64,000 bases of DNA, taken from the NCBI GenBank assembly GCA_021794595.1, contig JAJYQN010000105.1, positions 1 to 64,000 on the forward strand. Reading direction: 5' to 3'. The position numbers were made by a program, and so were the translations under genes. Origin of the DNA: Pseudomonadota bacterium (GTDB taxonomy: Bacteria; Pseudomonadota; Gammaproteobacteria; Acidiferrobacterales; Acidiferrobacteraceae). Numbering within the stretch: position 1 is the stretch's first letter; each line of letters begins with the position of its first letter. The notes beneath the pieces were generated by a model. The model was not told where the DNA came from. It was given only the letters and a program-made list of their open reading frames with translations, and did no database searches. Positions 27,960-37,015 of the stretch are shown in pieces.

Positions 27960-29467
27960 TGGCGACGGCGATGGGATTTTATAAACAGGCTGCACTGACA
28001 CTCGCGATATGGTTGCCCATCGTGTGCGGGATGGTCATTCTGGGGGTAGGGCGGCGATGGCCCAAATCCGTCCGTCCGTTGGCCGCGATTGGTTCCGTGC
28101 TCACCTTTATTGTGACGATCCCGCTTTGGGCCCTGTTTCACGCCCAGCGCTCGGTCATGCAGTTTCGTGAGAGGGTCGCGTGGATCCCGGCCTTCCACGT
28201 TAACTACGCGCTAGGCGTCGATGGGATTTCCCTGCCGCTCGTTCTTTTGACAAGCCTCATCGGCATCATCGTCGTGATTGCGGGCTGGCAAGTCATAAAG
28301 GATCGGGTCCCGGAATATTTCGCGGCGTTCCTGATCATGGAGGGCTTGATGATCGGCGTGTTTTGCGCCCTCGATGCCCTGCTGTTTTACGTCTTTTGGG
28401 AGGCCATGTTGATCCCGATGTTCCTGATCATCGGGATTTGGGGTGGGCCGAATCGCGTGTATGCGACCATCAAGTTCTTTCTCTATACGTTTTTAGGCTC
28501 GGTATTGATGTTGGTCGCGCTTCTCTACCTGTACTTCCAGGCCGGAGAAAGTTTTAACATCCTTTCCTACTACCACCTGCATTTGGGCGAGACCGCCCAA
28601 ATCCTGATATTTCTCGCCTTCCTCATAGCCTTTGCGGTGAAGATTCCGATGTGGCCGGTCCACACCTGGTTGCCGGACGCGCACGTGGAGGCGCCGACCG
28701 GCGGCTCCGTCGTTCTGGCCGCGCTCATGTTGAAGATGGGGGCTTATGGCTTCTTGCGGTTTAGTCTGCCGATCGTCCCCTTAGCGAGCCACGTCTTGGC
28801 CGGGTTCATGATCACCTTGTCCTTGATAGCGGTGGTCTACATAGGGCTTGTGGCCTTGGTTCAAGAGGATATGAAAAAGCTCATTGCCTATTCGTCGATC
28901 GCCCACATGGGCTTTGTGACGCTCGGCATCTTCCTCTTCAACCGTTTCGCCATGGACGGGGCCATCGTGCAGATGATCTCCCACGGCTTCGTATCGGCGG
29001 CCTTGTTCCTGTGCGTCGGCGTCTTATATGACCGGGTCCATTCCCGGGAGATCTCGGCCTATGGCGGCGTCGTTAACCGGATGCCGGTGTTTGCCGCCTT
29101 CATGATGCTGTTTGCGATGGCGAACTCGGGCTTGCCTGGGACATCGGGCTTCGTGGGCGAGTTTCTCGTGATTCTCGGGGCCTTTAAGGTCAATATCTGG
29201 TATGCGTTCTTGGCCGCGACCACGCTCGTGTCGGGCGCGGCTTATACGCTCTGGATGTATAAGAGGGTGATTTTCGGGCCTGTGACCAAGCCCGCGGTGG
29301 CGGCTTTGTCCGATATCTCGCCGCGCGAGACCTCGTTTCTTCTGGTTCTTAGTATGGCGGTATTGGCCCTGGGTATCTGGCCGTTTCCGTTACTCCATAT
29401 GATGAACGCCACCATACACCATCTTTTATGGCGTCCGGGTGTACGACTGATGGCCGGAGCACCTTAG
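27956..29467 (+). CDS. nuoM: NADH-quinone oxidoreductase subunit M
   Basis: Second antiporter-like proton-pumping subunit, 503 residues. Key elements are FYVFWEAMLIPMFLIIGIWGG with the channel Glu, AVKIPMWPVHTWLPDAHVEAPTG split around the conserved Lys, and SSIAHMGFVTLG. Its ATG overlaps the nuoL stop. Confidence 0.97.
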   Translation: MMATAMGFYKQAALTLAIWLPIVCGMVILGVGRRWPKSVRPLAAIGSVLTFIVTIPLWALFHAQRSVMQFRERVAWIPAFHVNYALGVDGISLPLVLLTSLIGIIVVIAGWQVIKDRVPEYFAAFLIMEGLMIGVFCALDALLFYVFWEAMLIPMFLIIGIWGGPNRVYATIKFFLYTFLGSVLMLVALLYLYFQAGESFNILSYYHLHLGETAQILIFLAFLIAFAVKIPMWPVHTWLPDAHVEAPTGGSVVLAALMLKMGAYGFLRFSLPIVPLASHVLAGFMITLSLIAVVYIGLVALVQEDMKKLIAYSSIAHMGFVTLGIFLFNRFAMDGAIVQMISHGFVSAALFLCVGVLYDRVHSREISAYGGVVNRMPVFAAFMMLFAMANSGLPGTSGFVGEFLVILGAFKVNIWYAFLAATTLVSGAAYTLWMYKRVIFGPVTKPAVAALSDISPRETSFLLVLSMAVLALGIWPFPLLHMMNATIHHLLWRPGVRLMAGAP

Positions 29468-29476
29468 GGGAACGTG

Positions 29477-30910
29477 ATGCTGCATATTGGACCTGCTATG
29501 CCGGAAATCATCGTGCTCGCCATGGCCTGCGCGATTCTCTTGGCCGATCTCTTCTTTAAGAGACGGTTTAAGTCTCTGATGTATTGGGCCTCGCAGGCGA
29601 CTCTGGGGATGGCCGCAATCGCGGCGGCGATGCATTCGAGCGCGCATTCACGCATCGTCATGCACGGCATGATGATCGCGGATCGTTTGAGTACGGTGCT
29701 CGAGGTCAGTATTTTCGCCTTGACTGCGGTCGTTTTTGTCTACTCGAAGGCGTATATAGCCGAACGCGGTATCTTCAAGAGTGAATATTTCGTGTTGGCT
29801 CTCCTTGGTGTGGTGGGTATGTGTGTCATGGTGAGCGCGGCCCATTTCCTGTCTTTGTATTTGGGTCTGGAACTGCTTTCTTTATGTCTGTACGCGATGC
29901 TCGCTTTACAGCGCGATTCGATTTCAGCGACTGAGTCGGCCATGAAATATTTTGTTTTGGCCGCGCTCTCCTCGGGGCTCCTGCTGTACGGGATGTCCAT
30001 GCTCTATGGGGCGACCGGAAGCCTCGAGATCTCGAAGGTCGCAGCGATCCTGGCAACGCTTTCGCGGCATAACCTCGTGGCGACCTTAGGGCTCGTGTTC
30101 GTGCTCTCGGGGCTCGCCTTTAAGCTCGGCGCCGTGCCTTTTCATATGTGGATTCCAGACGTGTACGAAGGGGCGCCGACCTCGGTCACGCTTTATATCG
30201 GGGCGGCTCCGAAGGTCGCGGCGTTTGCGCTCTTTTTACGCTTGCTTGTCGCGGGCTTGCACGGACTTTCGGGGTCGTGGCAGGACATGCTGATACTGTT
30301 GTCGGTCTTGTCCATGGCGCTCGGTAATATCGTAGCGATAGCCCAGACGAATCTCAAACGCATGCTCGCGTATTCCGCGATCTCGCATATGGGATTCCTA
30401 CTTTTGGGGATCTTAAGCGCGCGTACGAGTGGATATGCCGACGCCATGTTCTATGCGCTTGTGTACGCCTTTATGACGCTTGGAGCCTTCGGCGTTATCA
30501 TCCTCATGTCGCGCAAGGGCTTCGAGGCCGAACAGTTGGACGATCTGCGGGGCCTGCATCAGAGAAGTCCGTGGTATGCGTTCGTCATGCTGCTCTTTAT
30601 GTTTTCCATGGCGGGCGTTCCCCCGACGCTCGGCTTTTACGCCAAGCTCGCCGTGATTCAGGCCATTGTGAGCGCCGGCTTTTATGGCCTGGCGGTCAGC
30701 GCCGTGCTGTTTTCGGTCATCGGGGCCTTCTACTATCTGCGGGTGGTGAAGCTCATGTACTTTGACGCGCCGCAAGATAGTCATGCCTTGCGCGGTTCAC
30801 GCGATCTCCGATGGGTATTGAGCCTAAACGGCGTGGCCATGATCGCCCTCGTTCCCTGGGTCGGCACTTTCATTGCGGTGTGTCGGGCCACGGTGCACGG
30901 CTTGCCCTAG
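29477..30910 (+). CDS. nuoN: NADH-quinone oxidoreductase subunit N
   Basis: Third antiporter-like subunit, about 477 residues, closing the operon. Recognisable parts are LYLGLELLSLCLYAMLAL, KLGAVPFHMWIPDVYEGAP and YSAISHMGFLLLG. ATG at 29477 is preferred over the adjacent GTG at 29474 because AGGGG lies at a normal distance. No strong terminator follows. Confidence 0.97.
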   Translation: MLHIGPAMPEIIVLAMACAILLADLFFKRRFKSLMYWASQATLGMAAIAAAMHSSAHSRIVMHGMMIADRLSTVLEVSIFALTAVVFVYSKAYIAERGIFKSEYFVLALLGVVGMCVMVSAAHFLSLYLGLELLSLCLYAMLALQRDSISATESAMKYFVLAALSSGLLLYGMSMLYGATGSLEISKVAAILATLSRHNLVATLGLVFVLSGLAFKLGAVPFHMWIPDVYEGAPTSVTLYIGAAPKVAAFALFLRLLVAGLHGLSGSWQDMLILLSVLSMALGNIVAIAQTNLKRMLAYSAISHMGFLLLGILSARTSGYADAMFYALVYAFMTLGAFGVIILMSRKGFEAEQLDDLRGLHQRSPWYAFVMLLFMFSMAGVPPTLGFYAKLAVIQAIVSAGFYGLAVSAVLFSVIGAFYYLRVVKLMYFDAPQDSHALRGSRDLRWVLSLNGVAMIALVPWVGTFIAVCRATVHGLP

Positions 30911-31051
30911 AGAGGGCTTGGGGTGCTACCGCCGGGGCCTGAAGACGGGCTTTTAGCATCCACGATTTGGGATTGCGCCAGTTCTCCCCTATGGCGTCGA
31001 TGACGACGCCACCGCCTTCATCTTGCGTCACCTCACGGCTAGGAGGCCTTG

Positions 31052-31612
31052 ATGTCGTCCCGATTTACGGTTCTCAAAGCAAGGCTTCATATCGCCGATA
31101 TCGACCGCGGCTATTACGGCGACCATGTTCTCACTCTGGCGCATCATCCCTCCGAGACCGATGAGCGCGTCGCTATGCGCCTTCTGGCGTTCATTCTGCA
31201 GGCGAGTCCTCAGCTCGCGCTTGCTCGCGGGCTGACTGAGGAAGACGAGCCGGATCTGTGGGAAAAGGATGCGATCGGCGATATCCGCCTATGGGTCGAG
31301 GTCGGTCTGCCGGATCCCAAGCGGATCCGAAAGGCCTGTACGCGGGCGCAGAGCGTTCTGATATATAGCTACGGAGGCCGCGCTGCTCACGTGTGGTGGG
31401 AGACCCACCGCGACAAGCTCGAGGCGCTTCAGAATCTGACGGTCCTAGAGGTCCCGGCTCAGGTGAGCCAAGCGCTCGCTGCCCTCGTGCAAAGGACAAT
31501 GACCCTCAATGGCACGATTCAGGATGACCAAATCTGGATCGCCGACGACAAGACCTCGGTAACGGTAGCTCTGGATGTGCGTAAAGCCGGTGCCCGTCCG
31601 CAAAGAAGCTAA
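31052..31612 (+). CDS. yaeQ: YaeQ family protein
   Basis: Protein of about 186 residues resembling YaeQ, a conserved proteobacterial family with a PD-(D/E)XK nuclease-like fold; its cellular role is not settled. Typical segments are FTVLKARLHIADIDRGYY at the start, HPSETDERVAMRLLAFILQA, and the acidic DEPDLWEKDAIGDIRLWVEVGLPD split by the fold core. AGGAGG lies 5 bases before ATG 31052. It stands alone between nuoN and the cytochrome genes. Confidence 0.93.
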   Translation: MSSRFTVLKARLHIADIDRGYYGDHVLTLAHHPSETDERVAMRLLAFILQASPQLALARGLTEEDEPDLWEKDAIGDIRLWVEVGLPDPKRIRKACTRAQSVLIYSYGGRAAHVWWETHRDKLEALQNLTVLEVPAQVSQALAALVQRTMTLNGTIQDDQIWIADDKTSVTVALDVRKAGARPQRS

Positions 31613-31732
31613 GGTCGTGTCTTATTCCTGCCATAGAAGCAGGGCATGCTGTGCCCTGCTGACCCTTTGCGGATGGTTCGCCATCGGCGTGTCCGCCTTA
31701 CCCTTAAACCGCTACTTGAGACCCACAACGAC

Positions 31733-32185
31733 ATGAAAGTTTCCCGAAGAATGATCACCCTCTGTGCGCTCGTATTGAGTCTCGCTCCCACGCTCTCCTG
31801 TGCCGAGACGCGTATCGAGTCGGACATCGGTTACCGCAAAGATATTATGATGGCGATGGATTGGAATCTGGTGCGCATAGCGCAGGCTGTGAGACACCAA
31901 ATCCCCTACAATCGCGATCGCCTCATAGCCGAAGGCCGAGCCCTACGCTCCTTAAGTACACTGCCGTGGGTGGCGTTCGTCCCGGGCTCAGACCACGGAG
32001 CCACGAAGGCAAAACCCGAAATCTGGCGGCAAGCGGCTCAATTCCAGGCCCACATCCGGAAATTCGAACAGGTCGCGGTGCAACTGGAGAAGTCGACATC
32101 TCAGGGCAATTTGAGCGGGGTCGCGCAACCACTTACCGAGGTCGCGCAGGGCTGTCGATCGTGTCATCACCGATTTATGAGGTGA
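31733..32185 (+). CDS. Cytochrome c' (periplasmic)
   Basis: Predicted periplasmic four-helix cytochrome c', about 150 residues. A signal peptide (ITLCALVLSLAPTLSCAE) precedes the mature part, and the single heme motif CRSCH lies at the very C-terminus, the hallmark of class II cytochromes c. Such proteins bind NO or act in electron transfer. ATG at 31733 gives a proper signal peptide; the frame is open earlier. It converges on the cytochrome b561 gene, a pairing seen in other bacteria and suggestive of a shared redox role. Confidence 0.85.
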   Translation: MKVSRRMITLCALVLSLAPTLSCAETRIESDIGYRKDIMMAMDWNLVRIAQAVRHQIPYNRDRLIAEGRALRSLSTLPWVAFVPGSDHGATKAKPEIWRQAAQFQAHIRKFEQVAVQLEKSTSQGNLSGVAQPLTEVAQGCRSCHHRFMR

Positions 32186-32246
32186 AAGTAACGGCCTAAG
32201 GGGCGGGGACAGGATGCCTTGTACTCGCCGTCTTAAGCCGCCCTTC

Positions 32247-32948
32247 CTAGGCCTTAACAATCGCCCAGGTGATGGCTGCGGATAGACAGAGTGCTATGAA
32301 ACTCACCCAAGGGCGCGCAAAGGTGAGCGGGGCCTTTGAGAGGCCGGAGGCCGCGGCGCGAGTGCGCCCCGTGATCATCGGCGTAAGGAGATTCTTGCCG
32401 CCTAGTATCTTATGAAGAGCGATGGCGATGACGTGCGCCGCTATCAGGCCGAGTAAGACATCGAAGCTCACTTTATGGACGAGCGTGAGGAAATCCGCCG
32501 TTCGATTACTCACAAGAGGGTTCAAGGGTCCCGCGCTCAGGATATCATCGGTCGCAAAGAGTCCAGTTCCGGTTTGGATCGCGAGTGCCAACAGAAACGC
32601 GATCACCGCCCAACCCCCAAGCGGGTTGTGGCCCACCGCGGCATCATGCCGGGGGGTTCTGAGTGTCGTGAGATATCGCCAAGTGGTTTTTGGCGAAGCG
32701 AGGAAACTGGAAAACTTGGCTGTTGTGCTTCCTATAAAACCCCACAAGACCCGAAAAATAATCAGCGCTAGGACCGCGTACCCTCCCCACATGTGGTAGG
32801 TCATCCCATTCCCGCCGAGATGGCTAGAGGCCCATTCCCATCCGATGAGAATAACCAAAGACCAATGAAACGCGCGTGTCGGGAAATCCCACAGCCGTCT
32901 GGGGGGTGTCATACGGGGGCTATCGTTATGTATGCGCGTTTCGTTCAT
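32247..32948 (-). CDS. Cytochrome b561-type inner-membrane protein
   Basis: Di-heme b-type membrane cytochrome resembling the b subunits of Ni/Fe hydrogenases and bacterial cytochrome b561, 233 residues. Likely heme-ligand histidines occur in RAFHWSLVI, MTYHMWGGY, TLVHKVSFD and LIAAHVIAIALHK, on four hydrophobic helices, with a further C-terminal helix. It probably exchanges electrons between quinol and a periplasmic c-type cytochrome; the convergent cytochrome c' is an obvious candidate partner. Upstream (minus strand) it has its own leader, divergent from the TonB receptor. Confidence 0.87.
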   Translation of the reverse strand: MNETRIHNDSPRMTPPRRLWDFPTRAFHWSLVILIGWEWASSHLGGNGMTYHMWGGYAVLALIIFRVLWGFIGSTTAKFSSFLASPKTTWRYLTTLRTPRHDAAVGHNPLGGWAVIAFLLALAIQTGTGLFATDDILSAGPLNPLVSNRTADFLTLVHKVSFDVLLGLIAAHVIAIALHKILGGKNLLTPMITGRTRAAASGLSKAPLTFARPWVSFIALCLSAAITWAIVKA

Positions 32949-33165
32949 TGGCTCGCCGAATTATCGTAGGGGCCGCGATCATAGTAGACACCTAGACGAC
33001 TAGCAATACCGAAGACGCCAAGAATGCGCCTAGCACTGATGGATGGTCTATGTCCGTGTCCCTGTCACCGATTTGTCATCCCTAAGTCCCGGTCATGTCA
33101 CATATCTCTGCCACTCTCGGGTCCGTTACGAAGTCGCGTACCAGAAAACAAAAACGGGAGGAATT

Positions 33166-35556
33166 ATGGATATGTCGCGTCAGTCGCATCGTTTGCCTCA
33201 AAGCCGGCTTCCTTTGGCCGTGCCAATCGCGTTCGCCATTTATGCGATGGGGATCGCTCCCCACGTGTACGCGGCGTCGAGTACGGCCTCCGTCAACGTA
33301 GGCACTGTAAACGCCAAGCGGGCAAAAAGGGCCAGAATATTGCTTCAGAAAACAAGCACTCGGCTTACAAAAAAGCAGATACTGAATTCCACACAGACTG
33401 AGCGTGTCATTGGCAAGCGCCAGATCGCGAGCAATGGGCCGGCGGCCGGGGCCGCGCAGGCGCTGGCGCTCGCGCCAGGGGTGGCGGTGCGCGGTTACGG
33501 TGGAGCAAGCGGCACGGCGCGCTATGAGATCGCGGTGCGGGGGGTCAAAGTCGGCTGGTCGAGCGTTAATGGTGATGTCGAGCGTAATGGCATCACGGTG
33601 TTGTTTGACGGCGTTCCGATGAATAACCTCATCGCCCATAATGGCGGTTGGGATTCGAACGAAATTCCGATTATGTCCCTGATATCGGCCGTTAACGTCA
33701 TTTACGGGCCGGGGAATCCGGCTACACGGTGGTTCGATAGCGTTGGTGGTACCGTCAACTTTGTGCCCGTCCAGCCGACGCCCAAGGCCTCCGGCTCGGC
33801 TAGCATAATGTACGGCAGCGACCAGACAGAAGGCGCGAATCTTATCGCCAACACCGGTACGCATGGAGGGTGGTCGACCGTCGTAGCGGCCGGTTTTGTG
33901 CGCGACAATACGTTCCGGACAGGATCGTTTTCGGCGCCTAGTCGTTCGTCTGCGGTGTTTGCAAAGAGTGTAAAGACCTTCGCGAACGGGTCTTTAAGCG
34001 TCGGCGCTTATGCCGACGATACTACTGAGTTTCGGCCGAATTTCATTCCCGTAGCGCCGATTACCGCGGGCGCGGGCGGTACCGCCATAACGGTCGACGG
34101 GACTCAGAATACCCCCTTGTACAGCCAGTCGACGACGGGCTTTTATTCGTCCCTACCAGAATCGGTATGGTTTAAGCAGATCCGGGTGCGGGATCGCATG
34201 TTGTATTCCCAGCTTAATCTGCGCCTCGACAAGGATTTGACCTTTCACGATATGTTCTGGTACCGCCACGGCCATCGCGTCCATTGGCGCGTCGACAACT
34301 ACGATTACAATGGCGCGGCTCCAGGAACCGTGAATTCGGAATACTACAATCCGCGCTCAGATACCTATGGCAATAGCCTGTATTTCGACTGGGATCTCCC
34401 CATGAATCGCGTGAAGTTCGGCGGTTCATGGATTAACGAGACCTACTCGACGCCTTATACGGGGTATAACGCGAGCGATGGGACGAGTCCATCTAATCCG
34501 GTGCAGTATAATAACGATACCTTAAACAACACCTACCTAACGGCGTTTGCGCAGGATGCGATCTCGCCGATCTCGGCGCTGACTATCACGCCGGGTATCG
34601 CGGGGGTCGATTTTCAGACGGAGTTCTTTAATAACGGTGCAAGCTATTCTCCGCCCGGGTCTGTAAATCAAACGGTGGCGCCAAACGACAATAAGGTCTT
34701 TACCCGCGCGGAACCGTCATTAGGAGCGCTCCTTAAGATCGACAAAGGCTGGTCCTTGTATGGAAACGCCGCCGAGACCTATCAGAACCCGGCCGATAAC
34801 GCCTTTGGTGCGTATAGTGGGAGCAACACCATAGATCTCGCGAGCCTAAAGCCGGTTAAGAGTCTGGATTATGAGGTCGGAACACGGTTTTTGATCCGCA
34901 AGGCGGGCTTGTTGCGGCATTTCGTTATGGACATGGACCTCTATCGGGACACCCTGAGTCACGAGACCTTAGCCACCTATATTTCGACCGGGGGGAATTT
35001 TGCGACGACCGAGTTTGCCTCCGCGAGCGCGACCTATGAGGGCCTGAACCTCAGTTTTCAGGATAGTCCGAGTTGGCACTGGCACTTGGTCGGAAACGTG
35101 GCCCTCACGCACGCCCATTTTAATTCCTATGTGCCGAGCGGGAGCACTCAGAACTACGGCGGTTACCCAGTGTCCTACAGCCCGGATCTGACGGCGGCCG
35201 CCGGCCTTGATTATCGGCTGGCGATAGGAGGCGTTCTGGTTTCGCCAAGCCTCTCGGATCAGTTCACGGGGACGCAATATCTCTTCAGCAATGTGACAAA
35301 CGCGCCGACCAATAACGTCAAGATGCCGTCGTATAACGTCGTGAATACCCAGGTGGCCGTGAAGACGGGCGCCCAGGTGGCAGGTTTGTCGGCGGTAACC
35401 GTTACGGTGGGGGTCACAAACCTCTTTAACAGGAAATATAACCCTATCGAGTACATCACAAGCGGGGGTTATTTCGGGGGCAATAGCGCCGGAGCGGTTT
35501 TGGCCGACCCCGGTGCGCCGCGCCAGTATTTCGTAAATGTGACAGCTCATTTCTAA
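33166..35556 (+). CDS. TonB-dependent outer-membrane receptor
   Basis: Outer-membrane active transporter of 796 residues. It has an N-terminal signal peptide ending near HVYAASS, a plug domain (ALALAPGVAVRGYG, then NGITVLFDGVPMNN and GPGNPATRWFDSVGGTVNF), a beta-barrel rich in alternating aromatic strands, and a C-terminal Phe (VNVTAHF) for barrel assembly. ATG at 33166 has GGGAGG upstream; the frame is open earlier but lacks a signal. The plug resembles Fe(III)-siderophore or citrate receptors, but the substrate cannot be told. No TonB, ExbBD or ABC genes are adjacent. A terminator follows. Confidence 0.93.
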   Translation: MDMSRQSHRLPQSRLPLAVPIAFAIYAMGIAPHVYAASSTASVNVGTVNAKRAKRARILLQKTSTRLTKKQILNSTQTERVIGKRQIASNGPAAGAAQALALAPGVAVRGYGGASGTARYEIAVRGVKVGWSSVNGDVERNGITVLFDGVPMNNLIAHNGGWDSNEIPIMSLISAVNVIYGPGNPATRWFDSVGGTVNFVPVQPTPKASGSASIMYGSDQTEGANLIANTGTHGGWSTVVAAGFVRDNTFRTGSFSAPSRSSAVFAKSVKTFANGSLSVGAYADDTTEFRPNFIPVAPITAGAGGTAITVDGTQNTPLYSQSTTGFYSSLPESVWFKQIRVRDRMLYSQLNLRLDKDLTFHDMFWYRHGHRVHWRVDNYDYNGAAPGTVNSEYYNPRSDTYGNSLYFDWDLPMNRVKFGGSWINETYSTPYTGYNASDGTSPSNPVQYNNDTLNNTYLTAFAQDAISPISALTITPGIAGVDFQTEFFNNGASYSPPGSVNQTVAPNDNKVFTRAEPSLGALLKIDKGWSLYGNAAETYQNPADNAFGAYSGSNTIDLASLKPVKSLDYEVGTRFLIRKAGLLRHFVMDMDLYRDTLSHETLATYISTGGNFATTEFASASATYEGLNLSFQDSPSWHWHLVGNVALTHAHFNSYVPSGSTQNYGGYPVSYSPDLTAAAGLDYRLAIGGVLVSPSLSDQFTGTQYLFSNVTNAPTNNVKMPSYNVVNTQVAVKTGAQVAGLSAVTVTVGVTNLFNRKYNPIEYITSGGYFGGNSAGAVLADPGAPRQYFVNVTAHF

Positions 35557-35577
35557 GTACCGAAGACCCCTCCTTTC

Positions 35578-35603
35578 GGGCTCCTTGTGGGGCCCTTTTT
35601 TTT
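35578..35603 (+). terminator. Rho-independent terminator of the TonB receptor gene
   Basis: GGGCTCC / GGGGCCC stem of seven pairs (one G-T) with a TTGT loop, followed by eight T. It lies about 20 bases after the receptor stop. Confidence 0.88.
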
Positions 35604-35986
35604 GCCCGGTATCGGGGCGCTCATGAAGGCGCAGGCTATCCCGTGAGCCGGCCATAGTGACGGAGGCGCAGCGGAACTGTGCAATGGCGACCCACCAGGG
35701 GTATGAAGCGGGCAGCAAACCTGCGATCCGAGAACAAGAACCGGATAGAAAACCTCAGCGAGCAGGCAAGCGGGCAAGGAGCCGCAAGGTCAGAGGCGAG
35801 AACGCCCCACGTTTCGTGAAGCCTATCCCGCGGATCTCGATCACCCACGCGGGCCGGATGATGGTCAGGATATGGATGAGAGCGAGCGGCGGTTGCGTCA
35901 AGCGTTACAGTCCCGTGAGGCGGAGACATGAGGGGAATAGGGGTTACGGAGATGGTGATCGGGGAAAGTCGGTTTATAATCATCTC
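35604..35986. other. Intergenic stretch before the zeta-type module
   Basis: About 380 bases with no supported gene. Open frames on both strands are Arg-rich shadows. A TATAAT at 35975-35980 lies only 7 bases before the antitoxin-like ATG. Confidence 0.4.
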
Positions 35987-36163
35987 ATGAATACTCCATT
36001 TGTGACCGCCCCTGTCGCTTCGTCCGGCGAAGACGTTGATGGTAGGTTGGAGGCCGACATCCGGCGTCTAGAGACTATGGTTCCGCAGATGGCGGCCGCA
36101 GCCCAGGCCGCCGAGATCGATGCGCGCGCTCGGCTTGCGGCTCTCCATGAACGGATTGCTTAA
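35987..36163 (+). CDS. Small antitoxin-like protein of a zeta-type module
   Basis: 58-residue acidic, Ala-rich helical protein (DGRLEADIRRLETMV, then a coiled-coil-like Ala/Arg stretch). Small proteins of this kind lie directly upstream of zeta-toxin-like P-loop kinases. The codons just after the stop (TAA at 36161-36163) still read as plausible protein (DIATLRKNEA), so the gene may have been cut by a nonsense change. Function is inferred from position only. Confidence 0.55.
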   Translation: MNTPFVTAPVASSGEDVDGRLEADIRRLETMVPQMAAAAQAAEIDARARLAALHERIA

Positions 36164-36192
36164 GACATTGCGACCCTTCGGAAGAACGAGGC

Positions 36193-36847
36193 GTGCATCC
36201 CGTCCTCACGGTGATTGCTGGGCCTAACGGCTCCGGTAAGTCATTTTTGACTGCCATCCTCAGGCGTCAGCTTGGTTTTCCCGTACGCCTTTTCTGAACC
36301 CTGATGATATTGCCGCACGCCTCGGGGATCCAAGTGAGCTTAAGATCATCCTTCAGGCGGCACGTGAGGCGCAGACCCAGCGAGAGTATTGGCTCGTCGA
36401 GCGCCGGAGTTTCGCCTTCAAGGCCGTTTTTCCCGCGCCTGACAAGGTCGTATTTTTGCGCCTCGCGCAAGACGCTGGTTATCGCATTCGTGTGTTTTTT
36501 TGAGTACCGGTAACCCAGAAATCAACGCCGCCCGCGTGGCCCGTCGTGTTATGGCTGGCGGACACGATGTGCCTATCACGAAAATCATCAGTCGTTATAG
36601 CAAGTCCCCTATCCAGGCCGCGCAGGGGGCCTCCTGGGTGGATCGCATGTACCTCTTCGATAACGCCGTGGATGGCGAAACCCCCGTTTTGTGTGCCTGG
36701 TCCGTCGTGGGGCACTGGCAAGTGCAACGAGATAAGGTGCTTCCTGTCTGGGCCACGCCGATCATCACATACCCCTCCGTGTCCCCGCGGCCGACTGAAG
36801 CCGAGAATCACCGAGGCTTTGGGTGCCCGGAGGCCGGACCGCGGTAA
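36193..36847 (+). pseudogene. Zeta-toxin-like P-loop kinase, two frameshifts
   Basis: Remnant of a zeta-type toxin (UDP-GlcNAc kinase-like ATPase). The Walker A segment VLTVIAGPNGSGKS reads from a GTG at 36193 and stops at 36295-36297. The continuing family sequence NPDDIAARLGDPSELKIIL is in a second frame up to a stop near 36500. A third frame from 36500 carries GNPEINAARVARRVMAGGHDVP and WVDRMYLFDN to 36847. Each segment is well preserved, so decay is recent. Frame changes lie near 36283-36290 and in the T run at 36494-36500. It probably cannot make a full toxin. Confidence 0.85.
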
Positions 36848-37015
36848 TTGATGAAAATAGGGCCACCCGTAAGTCATTTTCGCAATGACGGGCCCCGAAT
36901 CGGCACCGTCACGAAACATAAAATTCGTGTCTGGCTTGGGTTAAATACCGCAAGACATTGTAGGCCGCACGGCTGACGCACAGTGTCGCGCGCCGTGAGG
37001 CGCGGGTTCGCGCAC

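Noticed and set aside
32186-32246. Bidirectional terminator between the cytochrome genes
   Set aside because: GGCCTA/TAGGCC and GGCGG/CCGCC can pair, but there is no T tract on either side and the stem is imperfect.
36855-36905. IS21-like element end (GGTGGCCC...TTTTC pattern)
   Set aside because: Only a vague resemblance; no second end and no transposase fragment nearby.
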